From Cytobacillus oceanisediminis (GTDB lineage: Bacteria; Bacillota; Bacilli; Bacillales; Cytobacillaceae), in NCBI RefSeq assembly GCF_022811925.1, contig NZ_CP065511.1, positions 2,969,501 through 3,033,500 on the forward strand: a DNA stretch of 64,000 bases, given 5' to 3'. The translations under genes were made by a program, and so were the position numbers. The notes under the pieces were generated by a model. The model was not told where the DNA came from and searched no databases. It saw only the letters and a program-made list of their open reading frames with translations. Positions 34,922-43,098 of this stretch are shown piece after piece. The stretch's first letter is position 1, and each line of letters starts with the position of its first letter.

Positions 34922-34964
34922 CCGGGATGACCCGGCAAATTTATGTGTTAGCGGTCCATCCCGG
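34922..34964 (-). other. Hairpin between cupin and extradiol dioxygenase genes
   Basis: CCGGGATG (34922-34929) pairs with CATCCCGG (34957-34964), with a long loop holding a second CCGG pairing. On the minus strand it is followed by TTCCTTT. It may partly terminate transcription after the cupin gene. A cre-like TGAAAACGATTATT lies nearby at 34992. Confidence 0.5.
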
Positions 34965-35000
34965 TTATATTTATTAGATTGCTAGTTTGCTTGAAAACGA

Positions 35001-35537
35001 TTATTTTCCGTTGATAATGGCTTCTCTTTCTTTCGCACGCTGAATGCGCAGCTCCTCAAGAGCACTTCCTTTCGGATATGTAGGAAGATTTGGTTTTACG
35101 GCACCAAGCATAACCAGCATTAACGCTTCTTCATCGCCATCATTATGAATGCCGCGGTACACTCCTGGTGGAGAACTGATGCAATCGCGCTCATTCAGAC
35201 GAATTTCATGAACTTCTTCCTTGCCTACTTCCTGGATAAGAGCCTTTACACTCCCTTTAAGAATAAAGAATACTTCTTCCACATCATCGTGAAGATGAAG
35301 AGGTCCAACACATCCAGCTGGAAGGACCATCGTGCTGAGTGTGAAATGCTCCGCTGCAATCACATTTGAATCATTATTCGCTGTAGCTCCGCGGCCAATA
35401 TATCTCATTTGCGCCCTTTTGTACTTTGGATCAATTTCTTCCTGAAACTTAAGAACGTTCCAGTCCAAGGATCGATCTTCAAGCCTTGCTACATATTTTT
35501 TTTCAAAAGCCTGCACGTCAAATTTTTCAGCTGACAT
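35001..35537 (-). CDS. Cupin-2 domain protein
   Basis: 178 residues; AGGAGTG upstream. A single cupin barrel: motif 1 GPLHLHDDVEEVFFILKG has the H-x-H-x(4-5)-E-x6-G pattern, and motif 2 has SSPPGVYRGIHN. The ligands suggest a bound metal. Small cupins in aromatic clusters are often dioxygenases or isomerases, or sense ring-cleavage products, but nothing here decides. Operator sequences lie just upstream of its start. Confidence 0.83.
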   Translation of the reverse strand: MSAEKFDVQAFEKKYVARLEDRSLDWNVLKFQEEIDPKYKRAQMRYIGRGATANNDSNVIAAEHFTLSTMVLPAGCVGPLHLHDDVEEVFFILKGSVKALIQEVGKEEVHEIRLNERDCISSPPGVYRGIHNDGDEEALMLVMLGAVKPNLPTYPKGSALEELRIQRAKEREAIINGK

Positions 35538-35564
35538 TTATTATCACTCCTAATTCTCCAGTAT

Positions 35565-35599
35565 GTTTTATATACAAAACAATGTTTTACTTACAGGTT
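35565..35599. promoter_or_regulatory. Operator pair before the cupin gene
   Basis: GTTTTATATACAAAAC (35565-35580) is a full copy of the cluster operator; GTTTTACTTACA (from 35584) is a second half 19 bp on. It lies 28 bp before the cupin ATG. Confidence 0.7.
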
Positions 35600-35666
35600 A
35601 ATAATAAATCCCAATATTTAATATGTCAATTAAAAATATTGAGAAAAATTAAATTATTGAAACTTT

Positions 35667-35682
35667 GTTTTAAATATAAAAC
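35667..35682. promoter_or_regulatory. Single operator copy downstream of the MFS gene
   Basis: GTTTTAAATATAAAAC, a perfect inverted repeat apart from its centre, 130 bp before the cupin start and next to the MFS stop codon. Confidence 0.6.
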
Positions 35683-35684
35683 TA

Positions 35685-36962
35685 TTATACAATTACTTTT
35701 CTATTTGGAGGAATCTGTTCTATCCGAAGCTCCGCTGCCTCTTTTTTGATTGTGAATATATAAGCTATGAAGCCCAGGCTCGCTGCAATAATAAGCATAA
35801 CAATAGATGGGCCAAAATCCCCGCCTGCAAGGTCTCTCATCCATCCCATGATATAGCTTGAAAAACCGCCTAAAATATTTGTGAATCCCATAAGACCAGC
35901 AGCACGCCCTGCTGTTTCCGGGGTCGAAAATTTTACGATAAATAAATTGCTTAAATGGAAGACCCCGCCTTGAGTTCCCATTGCGAGTCCCATACAAATA
36001 CCAGCCAGAACCGGATGTGGTGCAAAAATAGCTGCTGTTAAGAAGACTGCCGTTAAACTGAACAGAATCGTAGCCAGCAAGCTTGGACGTCTTGTTTTGT
36101 CTGCCAAAAATCCGCAGGATAATACAAAGCCTAGAGCAAACAGCCAGGATAATGAGGTAATCCCCGTCATTGCTTCTCTTGAGAAACTTTTCGCCTCAAC
36201 GAGATAAGTAGGCAGCCAAATGCTGATTCCGAAAAACAAAAACGATGACATTAACATGCCAAACCAAACGATCCAATAGCGGTAGTCCTGTGCAAAGCTT
36301 TTCTTTGGTTTTTCAGTGCCATCAGACTTTCGGATATACGCAAGCTCTTCCTTATCAATTGCATAATGTTCTTCAGGAGTATCCCGAGTAAGGAACCAGA
36401 ACATTGGAATAACAATAAATAGATTAAAAGCAGCCAAGAAGAAAAACGCAGTTTCCCAATGGAAGGTCGCAAGCACTAAAGTCAATATAACGGCACCACA
36501 GGCAGGTCCGAAATAATTGCCCGCGAGCCAGGTAGACTGTGCCCGGCCAAGTTCCCGCTGGTTAAACCAATTTGAAATGAATTTTCCGCAAACCGGAATC
36601 ATCATCCCTTCACCGAATCCAAGAATTACCCTGCTGATTAAAAACATCTCATAGGAAGTTGCCAAACCGCCTGCAATCATGGTCGCAGTCCAAATTAACA
36701 GCCCGAATACAGCCGTTTTCCGCGGACCTGCTTTATCAATAACAAAGCCCCAGAAAATGTTTGAAACGGCGTAAGAGATTGTAAAGATAAATGTTATTAA
36801 GCCAATTTTGGCATTTTTGTCTGCCCCTGTTAGCCCCAGATCACTAAGGAAGCCAGGATCCGTTTGAATAACCGAGATTCCCAGTTTATCAATTTGTCCA
36901 AAAAACCAGAAAAAGAATATAGGCACAGCAATATAGAGCCATCTTTTGTTCCCTTTCAGCAT
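35685..36962 (-). CDS. MFS transporter, anion:cation symporter (ACS) type
   Basis: 425 residues and 12 membrane segments; ATG at 36962 with GAAAGGGG upstream. Motifs include FSTPETAGRAAGLMGFTN late in the protein and DKAGPRKTAVFG in the 2-3 loop, typical of the ACS family that imports aromatic and sugar acids (phthalate, 4-hydroxyphenylacetate, glucarate). First structural gene of the catabolic cluster; the promoter region holds three operator copies and a cre site, so it is likely the regulated entry point for substrate. Confidence 0.87.
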   Translation of the reverse strand: MLKGNKRWLYIAVPIFFFWFFGQIDKLGISVIQTDPGFLSDLGLTGADKNAKIGLITFIFTISYAVSNIFWGFVIDKAGPRKTAVFGLLIWTATMIAGGLATSYEMFLISRVILGFGEGMMIPVCGKFISNWFNQRELGRAQSTWLAGNYFGPACGAVILTLVLATFHWETAFFFLAAFNLFIVIPMFWFLTRDTPEEHYAIDKEELAYIRKSDGTEKPKKSFAQDYRYWIVWFGMLMSSFLFFGISIWLPTYLVEAKSFSREAMTGITSLSWLFALGFVLSCGFLADKTRRPSLLATILFSLTAVFLTAAIFAPHPVLAGICMGLAMGTQGGVFHLSNLFIVKFSTPETAGRAAGLMGFTNILGGFSSYIMGWMRDLAGGDFGPSIVMLIIAASLGFIAYIFTIKKEAAELRIEQIPPNRKVIV

Positions 36963-36996
36963 TTGTGATCCCCTTTCAAGAAACATATTCATTTTT

Positions 36997-37010
36997 TGTA
37001 ACCGCTTTCA
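36997..37010. promoter_or_regulatory. cre site before the MFS gene
   Basis: Minus strand TGAAAGCGGTTACA fits TGWAANCGNTNWCA at every position. It lies 35 bp before the MFS start codon, suggesting CcpA repression of substrate uptake. Confidence 0.65.
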
Positions 37011-37093
37011 ATTACATTCGATTCTCAAATATTATACTTCATAAGAAAATTTTTTTTTGGTGGTATTTTTTGCCCTCCTTTCAGCAATTCTAT

Positions 37094-37120
37094 GTTTTAC
37101 ATATAAAACAATGTTTACCA
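37094..37120. promoter_or_regulatory. Operator pair in the MFS promoter
   Basis: GTTTTACATATAAAAC (37094-37109) with a second half GTTTACC starting 19 bp on at 37113. Confidence 0.7.
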
Positions 37121-37174
37121 CTTATTAATAGTGTAAAGTTTTTCGAAAATTGAGTCAATATTAAATTTCAATTT

Positions 37175-37209
37175 GTTTTATTTACTAAAAGACGTTTTAT
37201 ATACAAAAC
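37175..37209. promoter_or_regulatory. Tandem operators upstream of the MFS promoter
   Basis: GTTTTATTTACTAAAA (37175-37190) and GTTTTATATACAAAAC (37194-37209) are again offset by 19 bp. They lie between the MFS promoter and the IclR terminator. Confidence 0.7.
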
Positions 37210-37238
37210 AAAAAAGCTTGCAGCAGCTGCAAGCTTTT
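37209..37238 (-). terminator. Terminator of the IclR regulator gene
   Basis: Minus strand AAAAGCTTGCAGCTGCTGCA then AGCTTTTTTG; nine-pair stem and T-run after the stop. Confidence 0.85.
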
Positions 37239-37255
37239 AACAATTCTTTCTATTC

Positions 37256-38038
37256 TTATAGATGATATCCCATATAGCCTGATAACTTTTTTGAAATCTC
37301 AAGCACTTTAGGCAGCGCTACTTGTTCAATAAACTCATCATGGAATGTTGTCTCTGTTGCTACAACATTAATAGCAGCCATAATGCTGCCAGTTTTATCA
37401 AATATGGGTGCGGCTACTGATTGAATACCATGGTGAAGTTCTCCTTTTGTAATGGAGTATCCATTTCCCCTGATTATTTCAATTTCATTTTGAAAATCAG
37501 CCAAGGATGTTTTTGTCCGATCCGTATACGGCTTCAATTCAGATCCATAAAAAAGCTGTTTCAGCTTTTCCTGCGGCTGATAGGCAAGCAGCAATTTTCC
37601 ATTTGCTGTTGCATGAGCTGGAAGCCTCAGTCCGATATTGACATTAATAGCAGATACACCTCTGACAGGAGCACTGCCAACATACACCACTTCATTCCCA
37701 TCCAGAATAGATAAATGGCAGGAAGCACCTGTTTCATCTCTTAATGTTTCCAAATAAGGCTGGGCAATTTCCGGAAGCTTTAACGTACTTAAGTAGGAAA
37801 AGCCCAATTCTAATACCTGGGGCGTTAAACTATATCTTTTTGAGTTTTCGTCCTGGTCAAGATAACCAAGCGATTGGAGAGTATACAATAATCGATACGG
37901 GACTGTTCGGCTAACATTCAATTCTTTTGCAATTTCAACCAGTGACAGAGTTGGACGCTCTTCATTAAAGAGCTTTAAGATTTCCAGCCCCCGTACCAGA
38001 GCATTGGCATTATACCGCTCTTTCTCCTCTTTTGCCAT
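37256..38038 (-). CDS. IclR-family transcriptional regulator of the catabolic cluster
   Basis: 260 residues; ATG at 38038 with AGGGGGTGA upstream. N-terminal winged helix (residues about 10-70) with SLVEIAKELNVSRTVPYRLL as recognition region. The C-terminal IclR effector domain has LSILDGNEVVYVGS, LRLPAHATANGKLLLAY and a GIQSVAAPIFDKTG strand. Such proteins control aromatic catabolism (PcaR, PobR, MhpR). Its position between the hydrolase and transport genes, and the shared operator before each transcription unit, point to local control. Confidence 0.88.
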   Translation of the reverse strand: MAKEEKERYNANALVRGLEILKLFNEERPTLSLVEIAKELNVSRTVPYRLLYTLQSLGYLDQDENSKRYSLTPQVLELGFSYLSTLKLPEIAQPYLETLRDETGASCHLSILDGNEVVYVGSAPVRGVSAINVNIGLRLPAHATANGKLLLAYQPQEKLKQLFYGSELKPYTDRTKTSLADFQNEIEIIRGNGYSITKGELHHGIQSVAAPIFDKTGSIMAAINVVATETTFHDEFIEQVALPKVLEISKKLSGYMGYHL

Positions 38039-38114
38039 GCAAGTCACCCCCTGTTTACATTTTTACTAACATATTAACAAAACCAGGATAGAAATAGGAA
38101 ATATTTCTCTATGG

Positions 38115-38933
38115 TTACCTTTCTGCTAATTCTTCTTTTTTGTATGCTCCCTGCAGGAAATTCAAAATAAGGGCATTAAAATAGTCCGGATTCTCCTGAT
38201 AGCATAAATGCCCTGTTTTCGGAATGGTTTTCAGAATTGAATTAGGGATATTCTGATGGAAAATTTCTGATTCGCTTACAGGAGTCACCTTATCCAATGC
38301 CCCGCAAATAACAAGGACAGGAACTGGAATGGAAGGCAAAATATCCATTTGATTTAAATTTGAAAGTGAAAAGGCCACAGAGCGATAGCCCATCGGCCTC
38401 ACCTGGGACATGATACGTTCTGCTTCCTTCTTTACTTCTGGATCGGGGATTGGGGCAAGAAGTTCTTTTACCCTTATTTGAGCCAACTCCTTTGGATCCA
38501 ATGTGTCAATATTATGTAAGCGGTTCTTAAGCTTTCTTTCGTTTTCTTCCTGACTTTGCCCCGCGGCACCGCGAGTGGCATCGGCAATGATCAGCCTGGT
38601 CACCATATCAGGATAACGGCTGCAGAAATCAAGAGCAATGGCTGAACCCATTGAATGGCCTAAAAGATTAACAGATTTATAATGCAAACCATCAATAAAG
38701 CCCTTTAAAACATCAGCAAATTCGCTGAACTGTGTAAATTCAACTTTAGGATCAGAGCTCTTGCCATAACCTGGCGCATCCCAGGCAATAACAGTAAATT
38801 CCTTACTCAGCCCTTCCAGCTGCTTTTTCCAGGATTGTGAATTGTTTCCCAGCCCATGAAGAATAACAAGCGGCTCACCATTTCCTTCGACTTCATAATG
38901 AATAGTTAAATCATTCACATCAACAAATGGCAT
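38115..38933 (-). CDS. Alpha/beta hydrolase, meta-cleavage product (BphD-like) hydrolase
   Basis: 272 residues; GTGGAGG upstream of ATG. Oxyanion loop LHGLGNNSQSW, nucleophile in LLGHSMGSA, acid in CGALDKVTPV, base in KTGHLCYQ. Size and motif spacing fit the C-C bond hydrolases that split ring-cleavage products, and the gene neighbours an extradiol dioxygenase cluster. A 3-oxoadipate enol-lactonase is the main alternative. It is transcribed separately from the same strand and has its own operator pair upstream. Confidence 0.83.
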   Translation of the reverse strand: MPFVDVNDLTIHYEVEGNGEPLVILHGLGNNSQSWKKQLEGLSKEFTVIAWDAPGYGKSSDPKVEFTQFSEFADVLKGFIDGLHYKSVNLLGHSMGSAIALDFCSRYPDMVTRLIIADATRGAAGQSQEENERKLKNRLHNIDTLDPKELAQIRVKELLAPIPDPEVKKEAERIMSQVRPMGYRSVAFSLSNLNQMDILPSIPVPVLVICGALDKVTPVSESEIFHQNIPNSILKTIPKTGHLCYQENPDYFNALILNFLQGAYKKEELAER

Positions 38934-38955
38934 CTTCTAACCTCCACATATGTTT

Positions 38956-38990
38956 GTTTTGTAAGTAAAACATCGTTTTGGTTAACCTAA
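38956..38990. promoter_or_regulatory. Operator pair before the hydrolase gene
   Basis: GTTTTGTAAGTAAAAC (38956-38971) and GTTTTGGTT from 38975, again 19 bp apart, just upstream of the hydrolase ribosome site. Confidence 0.65.
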
Positions 38991-39127
38991 TCATAAATCA
39001 TATTCTGGAATAGTCAACTGAATAATCAAAATATAATTTATATCCGTTAAATCATAACCCTGAGGATTTAGTTAACACCTTATCAGAATCAGCCTATAAA
39101 CAATTGTAAACTGTACTGCATATCAGG

Positions 39128-39173
39128 TTGACAAACTTTTATGTAAACCATAGAATAAAACCAGTTAACCTAT
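39128..39173 (+). promoter_or_regulatory. bioY promoter with overlapping BirA-like operator
   Basis: TTGACA (39128-39133), 17-bp spacer, TAGAAT (39151-39156). TGTAAACC and GTTAACCT lie either side of the -10 in an arrangement like the Bacillus BirA operator (GTTAACC-N-GGTTAAC); the right half is imperfect. In B. subtilis the yhfUTS operon is repressed by BirA with biotinyl-AMP. Confidence 0.6.
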
Positions 39174-39195
39174 TAATCTGAATTGGAGAGGTATT

Positions 39196-39759
39196 ATGAA
39201 AGTTAAAGAGATGACATACGTGGCATTATTTGCGGCTGTGATGGGAGCACTCGGTCTTGTTCCTCCTATCATGCTATCATTTACACCCGTTCCGATTACC
39301 TTGCAGACACTTGGAGTCCTTTTGGCCGGCGGTATTCTGGGCGCAAGGCTTGGCGGAATCAGCATGGCAGTCTTTTTACTCATGGTTGCTGCCGGTGCAC
39401 CATTATTATCGGGAGGCCGCGGCGGCATTGGTGTTTTCTTCGGGCCAAGTGCAGGGTATTTGATTGCCTATCCGCTTACAGCATTTTTTATAGGCTATTT
39501 ACTCTCACGCTTCAAGACGTTAAAATTAAAGAATATCTTACTCATAAACCTGACTGCTGGAATATTCCTAATCTACCTATTCGGCATTCCTGTACAGGCA
39601 TTTATGATGAACATTCCTTTGACTGATGCGATCAAATTAAGCCTTGTTTATATCCCTGGAGATGTGTTAAAAGCGACTCTCGCCTCATTCCTGGTATACA
39701 GGCTGCTTAAGCATCCGATAATCAATAAGCAATTTTCTAAATCTCTGGAGACACTTTAA
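39196..39759 (+). CDS. bioY: Biotin transporter substrate-binding component BioY
   Basis: 187 residues; GGAGAGG upstream. Six membrane segments of the ECF S-component fold, with FTPVPITLQTLGVLLAGGIL and GRGGIGVFFGPSAGYL as the characteristic BioY stretches. It binds biotin and works with the general ECF energising module or alone. First gene of a three-gene unit equivalent to yhfU-yhfT-yhfS of B. subtilis; a hairpin follows its stop. Confidence 0.93.
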   Translation: MKVKEMTYVALFAAVMGALGLVPPIMLSFTPVPITLQTLGVLLAGGILGARLGGISMAVFLLMVAAGAPLLSGGRGGIGVFFGPSAGYLIAYPLTAFFIGYLLSRFKTLKLKNILLINLTAGIFLIYLFGIPVQAFMMNIPLTDAIKLSLVYIPGDVLKATLASFLVYRLLKHPIINKQFSKSLETL

Positions 39760-39771
39760 GGTGTCTCCTTT
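39747..39771 (+). terminator. Partial terminator between bioY and the acyl-CoA ligase gene
   Basis: GGAGACACTTTAAGGTGTCTCC followed by TTTTCC. The stop codon of bioY is in the loop. It may lower transcription of the two downstream genes. Confidence 0.6.
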
Positions 39772-39794
39772 TCCATAAGGAGAGGAACAACCCG

Positions 39795-41246
39795 TTGACC
39801 AATATAACATCCAATATAAAAAAACTCGCCGAAGAATCTCCGAAGAAAGCAGCAATCATTACGAAAAACCAAACTTTAAACTATAAAGAGTGGAGCACTC
39901 TGCTATGCAAAACGGCTAATTGGTTTGACTCCGTTTCTTTGTCCAATAAAATTGTCGGATTCCTTCTGCCAAATGGGATTCCCTTTCTGCAATTATTCAC
40001 AGGTGCCTCCATGGCTGGATGGACAGCTGTTCCTTATGACTTAAAATGGAAAGCCGATGAACTTAAAAAGAGGATCGAGATATCCCCCCCTTCTGTTGTG
40101 ATTACAGTTAAAGAATACTATGACCAAATTGCCCGCTTGCACCCTTTCGTCCTCATATGGGAGGATGCTTTTGAGAATATCGTCGGACAAAGCCCTACAT
40201 ATTACATCGATTCAGAAAGTAACCTTCCATTTTATATGGGATTTACTTCCGGTACGACCGGAAGCCCTAAAGCGTTTATCCGCTCCCATAAATCCTGGGC
40301 GGCTAGCTTCAATATTAACTATCATGATTTTAAAATGAATGAGAAGGAAAACGTCCTGATTCCAGGTGCACTTATCCACTCTCATTTTTTGTATGGTGCT
40401 GTCAGTACGCTATGTACGGGCGGAACAGTTCACCTGCTCGATAAATTCAGTGCAGCCCAGGCCCTCTTATGTATTGAGGAGCGGCCAATCACCGCAATTT
40501 ATACGGTTCCGACGATGGTGTCAGCTATTTTAAAAGAAAAAAGAATCATAGAGAAGCCAATCAAAATTATTTCTTCAGGTGCAAAATGGGACGAAACTTC
40601 AAAACTAGAAATCAGCAAAGTATTTCCAAGCCTTTCCATGATCGAATTTTATGGAGCCAGTGAATTAAGTTATGTAACGTTTCTTGCAGATGAGCAGAAA
40701 TCAGGATCAGTCGGCAAGCCATGCCATGGTGTTGAAATCGAAATCAGAGGAACAAGCGGAGAACATCTGGCTCCCTATGAAATTGGTAAAATATACGTCA
40801 GGAGCGACCTCATTTTCGATGGTTACCTATTAAATGACACAATACATTCCATAAAGGATAAAAATGGATGGGCAACCGTCGATGATATGGGCTATGTTGA
40901 TGATGAAGGATATTTATACATCAGCGGGCGGGAAAAGAACATGATTTTATATGGCGCCATTAATATCTTCCCTGAAGAAATTGAAAAAGTGATTATCCTG
41001 CATCCTGCTGTCGAGGAGGCTGCTGTGATTGGGATGGAGGATCCATATTGGGGCCAAATAGCAGTAGCGATTATTAAAGGCAAAACGGATGCCCTTGAGT
41101 TAAAACGCCTTTGCAAAAATCATCTAGCCTCCTACAAAGTACCGCGCAAATGGATCTTCATTGAAGAAATGCCCTACACAGCCGGCGGAAAAATTGCCCG
41201 TGCCCAGCTGAAGGAATCCATCGAAAGAAAGGTGATTAGCCATTAA
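39795..41246 (+). CDS. yhfT: Acyl-CoA ligase (YhfT-like)
   Basis: 483 residues from a TTG at 39795 with AAGGAGAGG upstream. ANL-superfamily motifs: P-loop MGFTSGTTGSPKAF, IEFYGASELSYV, DDMGYVDDEGYLYISGR and the C-terminal GGKIARAQL lysine region. It activates a carboxylic acid as CoA thioester. In B. subtilis YhfT and YhfS act with the biotin regulon, perhaps in acyl precursor supply for biotin. Coupled to the thiolase gene by a 5-base overlap. Confidence 0.87.
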   Translation: MTNITSNIKKLAEESPKKAAIITKNQTLNYKEWSTLLCKTANWFDSVSLSNKIVGFLLPNGIPFLQLFTGASMAGWTAVPYDLKWKADELKKRIEISPPSVVITVKEYYDQIARLHPFVLIWEDAFENIVGQSPTYYIDSESNLPFYMGFTSGTTGSPKAFIRSHKSWAASFNINYHDFKMNEKENVLIPGALIHSHFLYGAVSTLCTGGTVHLLDKFSAAQALLCIEERPITAIYTVPTMVSAILKEKRIIEKPIKIISSGAKWDETSKLEISKVFPSLSMIEFYGASELSYVTFLADEQKSGSVGKPCHGVEIEIRGTSGEHLAPYEIGKIYVRSDLIFDGYLLNDTIHSIKDKNGWATVDDMGYVDDEGYLYISGREKNMILYGAINIFPEEIEKVIILHPAVEEAAVIGMEDPYWGQIAVAIIKGKTDALELKRLCKNHLASYKVPRKWIFIEEMPYTAGGKIARAQLKESIERKVISH

Positions 41247-42333
41247 GAAAGCAGTGATTGTACAGGCAAAAAGAACACCTATTGGAAAAGTAAATGGCAT
41301 GCTTAAGGACTATGAGCCTCATGAACTTGCTGCCCCGCTTCTGAATTATCTGGCTGAAGGTTTAGAAGAAAAAATTGATGACGTCATTTTGGGAAATGTC
41401 GTGGGACCTGGCGGGAATGTAGCCCGCTTGTCAGCATTGGAAGCAGGACTCCCTCTGTCTGTTCCGGGCTTAACCCTGGACAGGCAATGCAGTGCCGGTC
41501 TTGAAGCCATTCGATTGGCATGCTATTACATCCAGGGAGGTGCCGGGACTTGTTATATAGCGGGTGGTACGGAAAGTGCCAGCACCTCACCCTTTTCCAA
41601 AAGGGCCCGCTTCTCCCCGGACAAAATCGGAGACCCCGATATGGGTGCAGCAGCGGAAAATGTAGCCGAGAAATACAACATATCACGGGAAAGTCAGGAT
41701 ACATATGCACAATTGAGCTATGAACGGAGCTGGAAAGCTTTTGAAAAGGGACTGCTGGCAGATGAAATGATCCCAATTGGAAGCCATCTGCATGATGAAG
41801 AGTTTTTTAGAAAAAGAAAAATGGATACCCTTCTAAAACGTGCAAAGCCTATATTTAAAAGGGATGGCACTGTAACAGCAGCTAATAGCTGCGGCATCCA
41901 TGACGGGGCATCTGCTGTGCTGGTGATGGAGGAAGAAACAGCAATTAAAAATGGATACAGGCCAATTCTGCGTTTTGCCGATAGTGCAGCAGCTGGTGTA
42001 CACCCCAACTATCCGGGATCTGCGCCTGTCCCAGCAATACAAGCAATCCTGGAAAGAAATTATTTAACGATTGACGATATTGATTTAATAGAAATTAATG
42101 AAGCATTCGCTTCAAAAATTGCAGCATGCGCCAATGAGCTTTCAATTCCATATGAAAAACTGAATGTTAATGGAGGTGCTCTAACAATTGGCCACCCTTA
42201 CGGAGCTTCAGGTGCTGTGATGGTTACAAAATTATTTTATGATGTCCAGAGAAGACCTCCTTCCAAATATGTATTAGCTGCCATTGGAAGCGGAGGAGGC
42301 GTAGGAGTAGCCGTTTTGTTTGAAGGGGTATAA
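41242..42333 (+). CDS. yhfS: Acetyl-CoA C-acetyltransferase (YhfS-like thiolase), probable ATT start
   Basis: 363 residues from ATT at 41242, which overlaps the ligase stop (ATTAA). From there the product begins with I/M-KKAVIVQAKRTPIGK, the normal thiolase N-terminus, and AAAGGTGA lies six bases before. The next start, GTG at 41254, is 18 or more bases from that site and would cut four conserved residues. Catalytic Cys in DRQCSAGLE, His in NGGALTIGHPYGASG and the final C-x-G-like AAIGSGGGVGVA (Cys replaced by Gly-Ser). The missing second cysteine motif is normal for some YhfS-type proteins, but not established here. Confidence 0.85.
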   Translation: MKKAVIVQAKRTPIGKVNGMLKDYEPHELAAPLLNYLAEGLEEKIDDVILGNVVGPGGNVARLSALEAGLPLSVPGLTLDRQCSAGLEAIRLACYYIQGGAGTCYIAGGTESASTSPFSKRARFSPDKIGDPDMGAAAENVAEKYNISRESQDTYAQLSYERSWKAFEKGLLADEMIPIGSHLHDEEFFRKRKMDTLLKRAKPIFKRDGTVTAANSCGIHDGASAVLVMEEETAIKNGYRPILRFADSAAAGVHPNYPGSAPVPAIQAILERNYLTIDDIDLIEINEAFASKIAACANELSIPYEKLNVNGGALTIGHPYGASGAVMVTKLFYDVQRRPPSKYVLAAIGSGGGVGVAVLFEGV

Positions 42334-42349
42334 TAAAACTGTAAGTTAG

Positions 42350-42377
42350 CCTGGAGTAGTGTTATTCCAGGTTTTTT
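42350..42377 (+). terminator. Terminator of the bioY-yhfT-yhfS unit
   Basis: CCTGGAGTAGTGTTATTCCAGGTTTTTT: six pairs and a T-run 17 bases after the stop. Confidence 0.85.
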
Positions 42378-42498
42378 CGTACAATCACCGTAAATTCGAC
42401 ACATTAGCACAAAGATACCACCTGCTAGTACATAGCTATTCGACACATATCAACTGATATCATCATAATAACCGTCTATTTTCTCTATTAATGCAAAA

Positions 42499-43086
42499 TC
42501 ATACAGTTTCCTCAGCTGCCTGGATTATTACATAAGCGCCAAGAGATGCACCAATGAATTCCAGCCATCCCCCTGCTGCCAGAAGCAGTCTTTTTTGTAT
42601 GCTCTTTTCATCTTCTATAAGAATTCCTATAGCGTCGAGGATAGCCGATACGGAAATTAATGAGTAGCCCAGTGTCTCGAGATTGCTGAGCATATTGTTT
42701 TCCCCGTTTTCAACTCCCGCAGCTTCCAATGCTGCACCCATGGATTGAATGGTACTGCCCAGAGAATTAAAGCCTGACACAGAAACTGATGGATTTTGAA
42801 TTTCGATATTGTTTGCAGCAGTGTTGATGGAATTGCCGCCTGCCTGCGTAAAGCTTCCGATAATTCCATATAAATTAGCTGCTTCTTCATTTCCTTCAGC
42901 TATGCTTATCCTTCCAAACCCCTGCAGGCTATTGCCAACCGCCTGGACTCCGTTTCCGTCCCGTATTAATTTTTTGCTGAAATTGTTTTCATCTGGCTTC
43001 ATGGTTTCACCAATCGCAGAAATAAAAGTGCCCGCTACCAACAAATAAGCTCCGATAGTTAATAGATCATCTCCTTCTAGATACAT
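42499..43086 (-). CDS. Glycine/asparagine/glutamine repeat protein, paralogue B
   Basis: 195 residues; GAGAGGGG upstream. Five or so degenerate repeats of about 25-30 residues with the pattern G-N-x-h-Q-x-h-G-N-x-L (for example GNGVQAVGNSLQGFG, GSTIQSMGAALEAAG). It resembles the preceding gene's product in repeat pattern and in its N-terminal IGAYLLVAGTFISAIGET. The repeats would make amphipathic or membrane-active helices. No known family recognised with certainty; function unknown. The two genes are 12 bases apart. Confidence 0.75.
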   Translation of the reverse strand: MYLEGDDLLTIGAYLLVAGTFISAIGETMKPDENNFSKKLIRDGNGVQAVGNSLQGFGRISIAEGNEEAANLYGIIGSFTQAGGNSINTAANNIEIQNPSVSVSGFNSLGSTIQSMGAALEAAGVENGENNMLSNLETLGYSLISVSAILDAIGILIEDEKSIQKRLLLAAGGWLEFIGASLGAYVIIQAAEETV

Positions 43087-43098
43087 GTTTTCCCCTCT

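Noticed and set aside
34992..35005. cre site at TGAAAACGATTATT
   Set aside because: The final CA of the consensus is missing and it overlaps the 3' end of the cupin gene; kept only as a note.
42384..42449. Direct repeat ATTCGACACAT, two copies 54 bp apart
   Set aside because: Only two copies, no further structure; could be chance.
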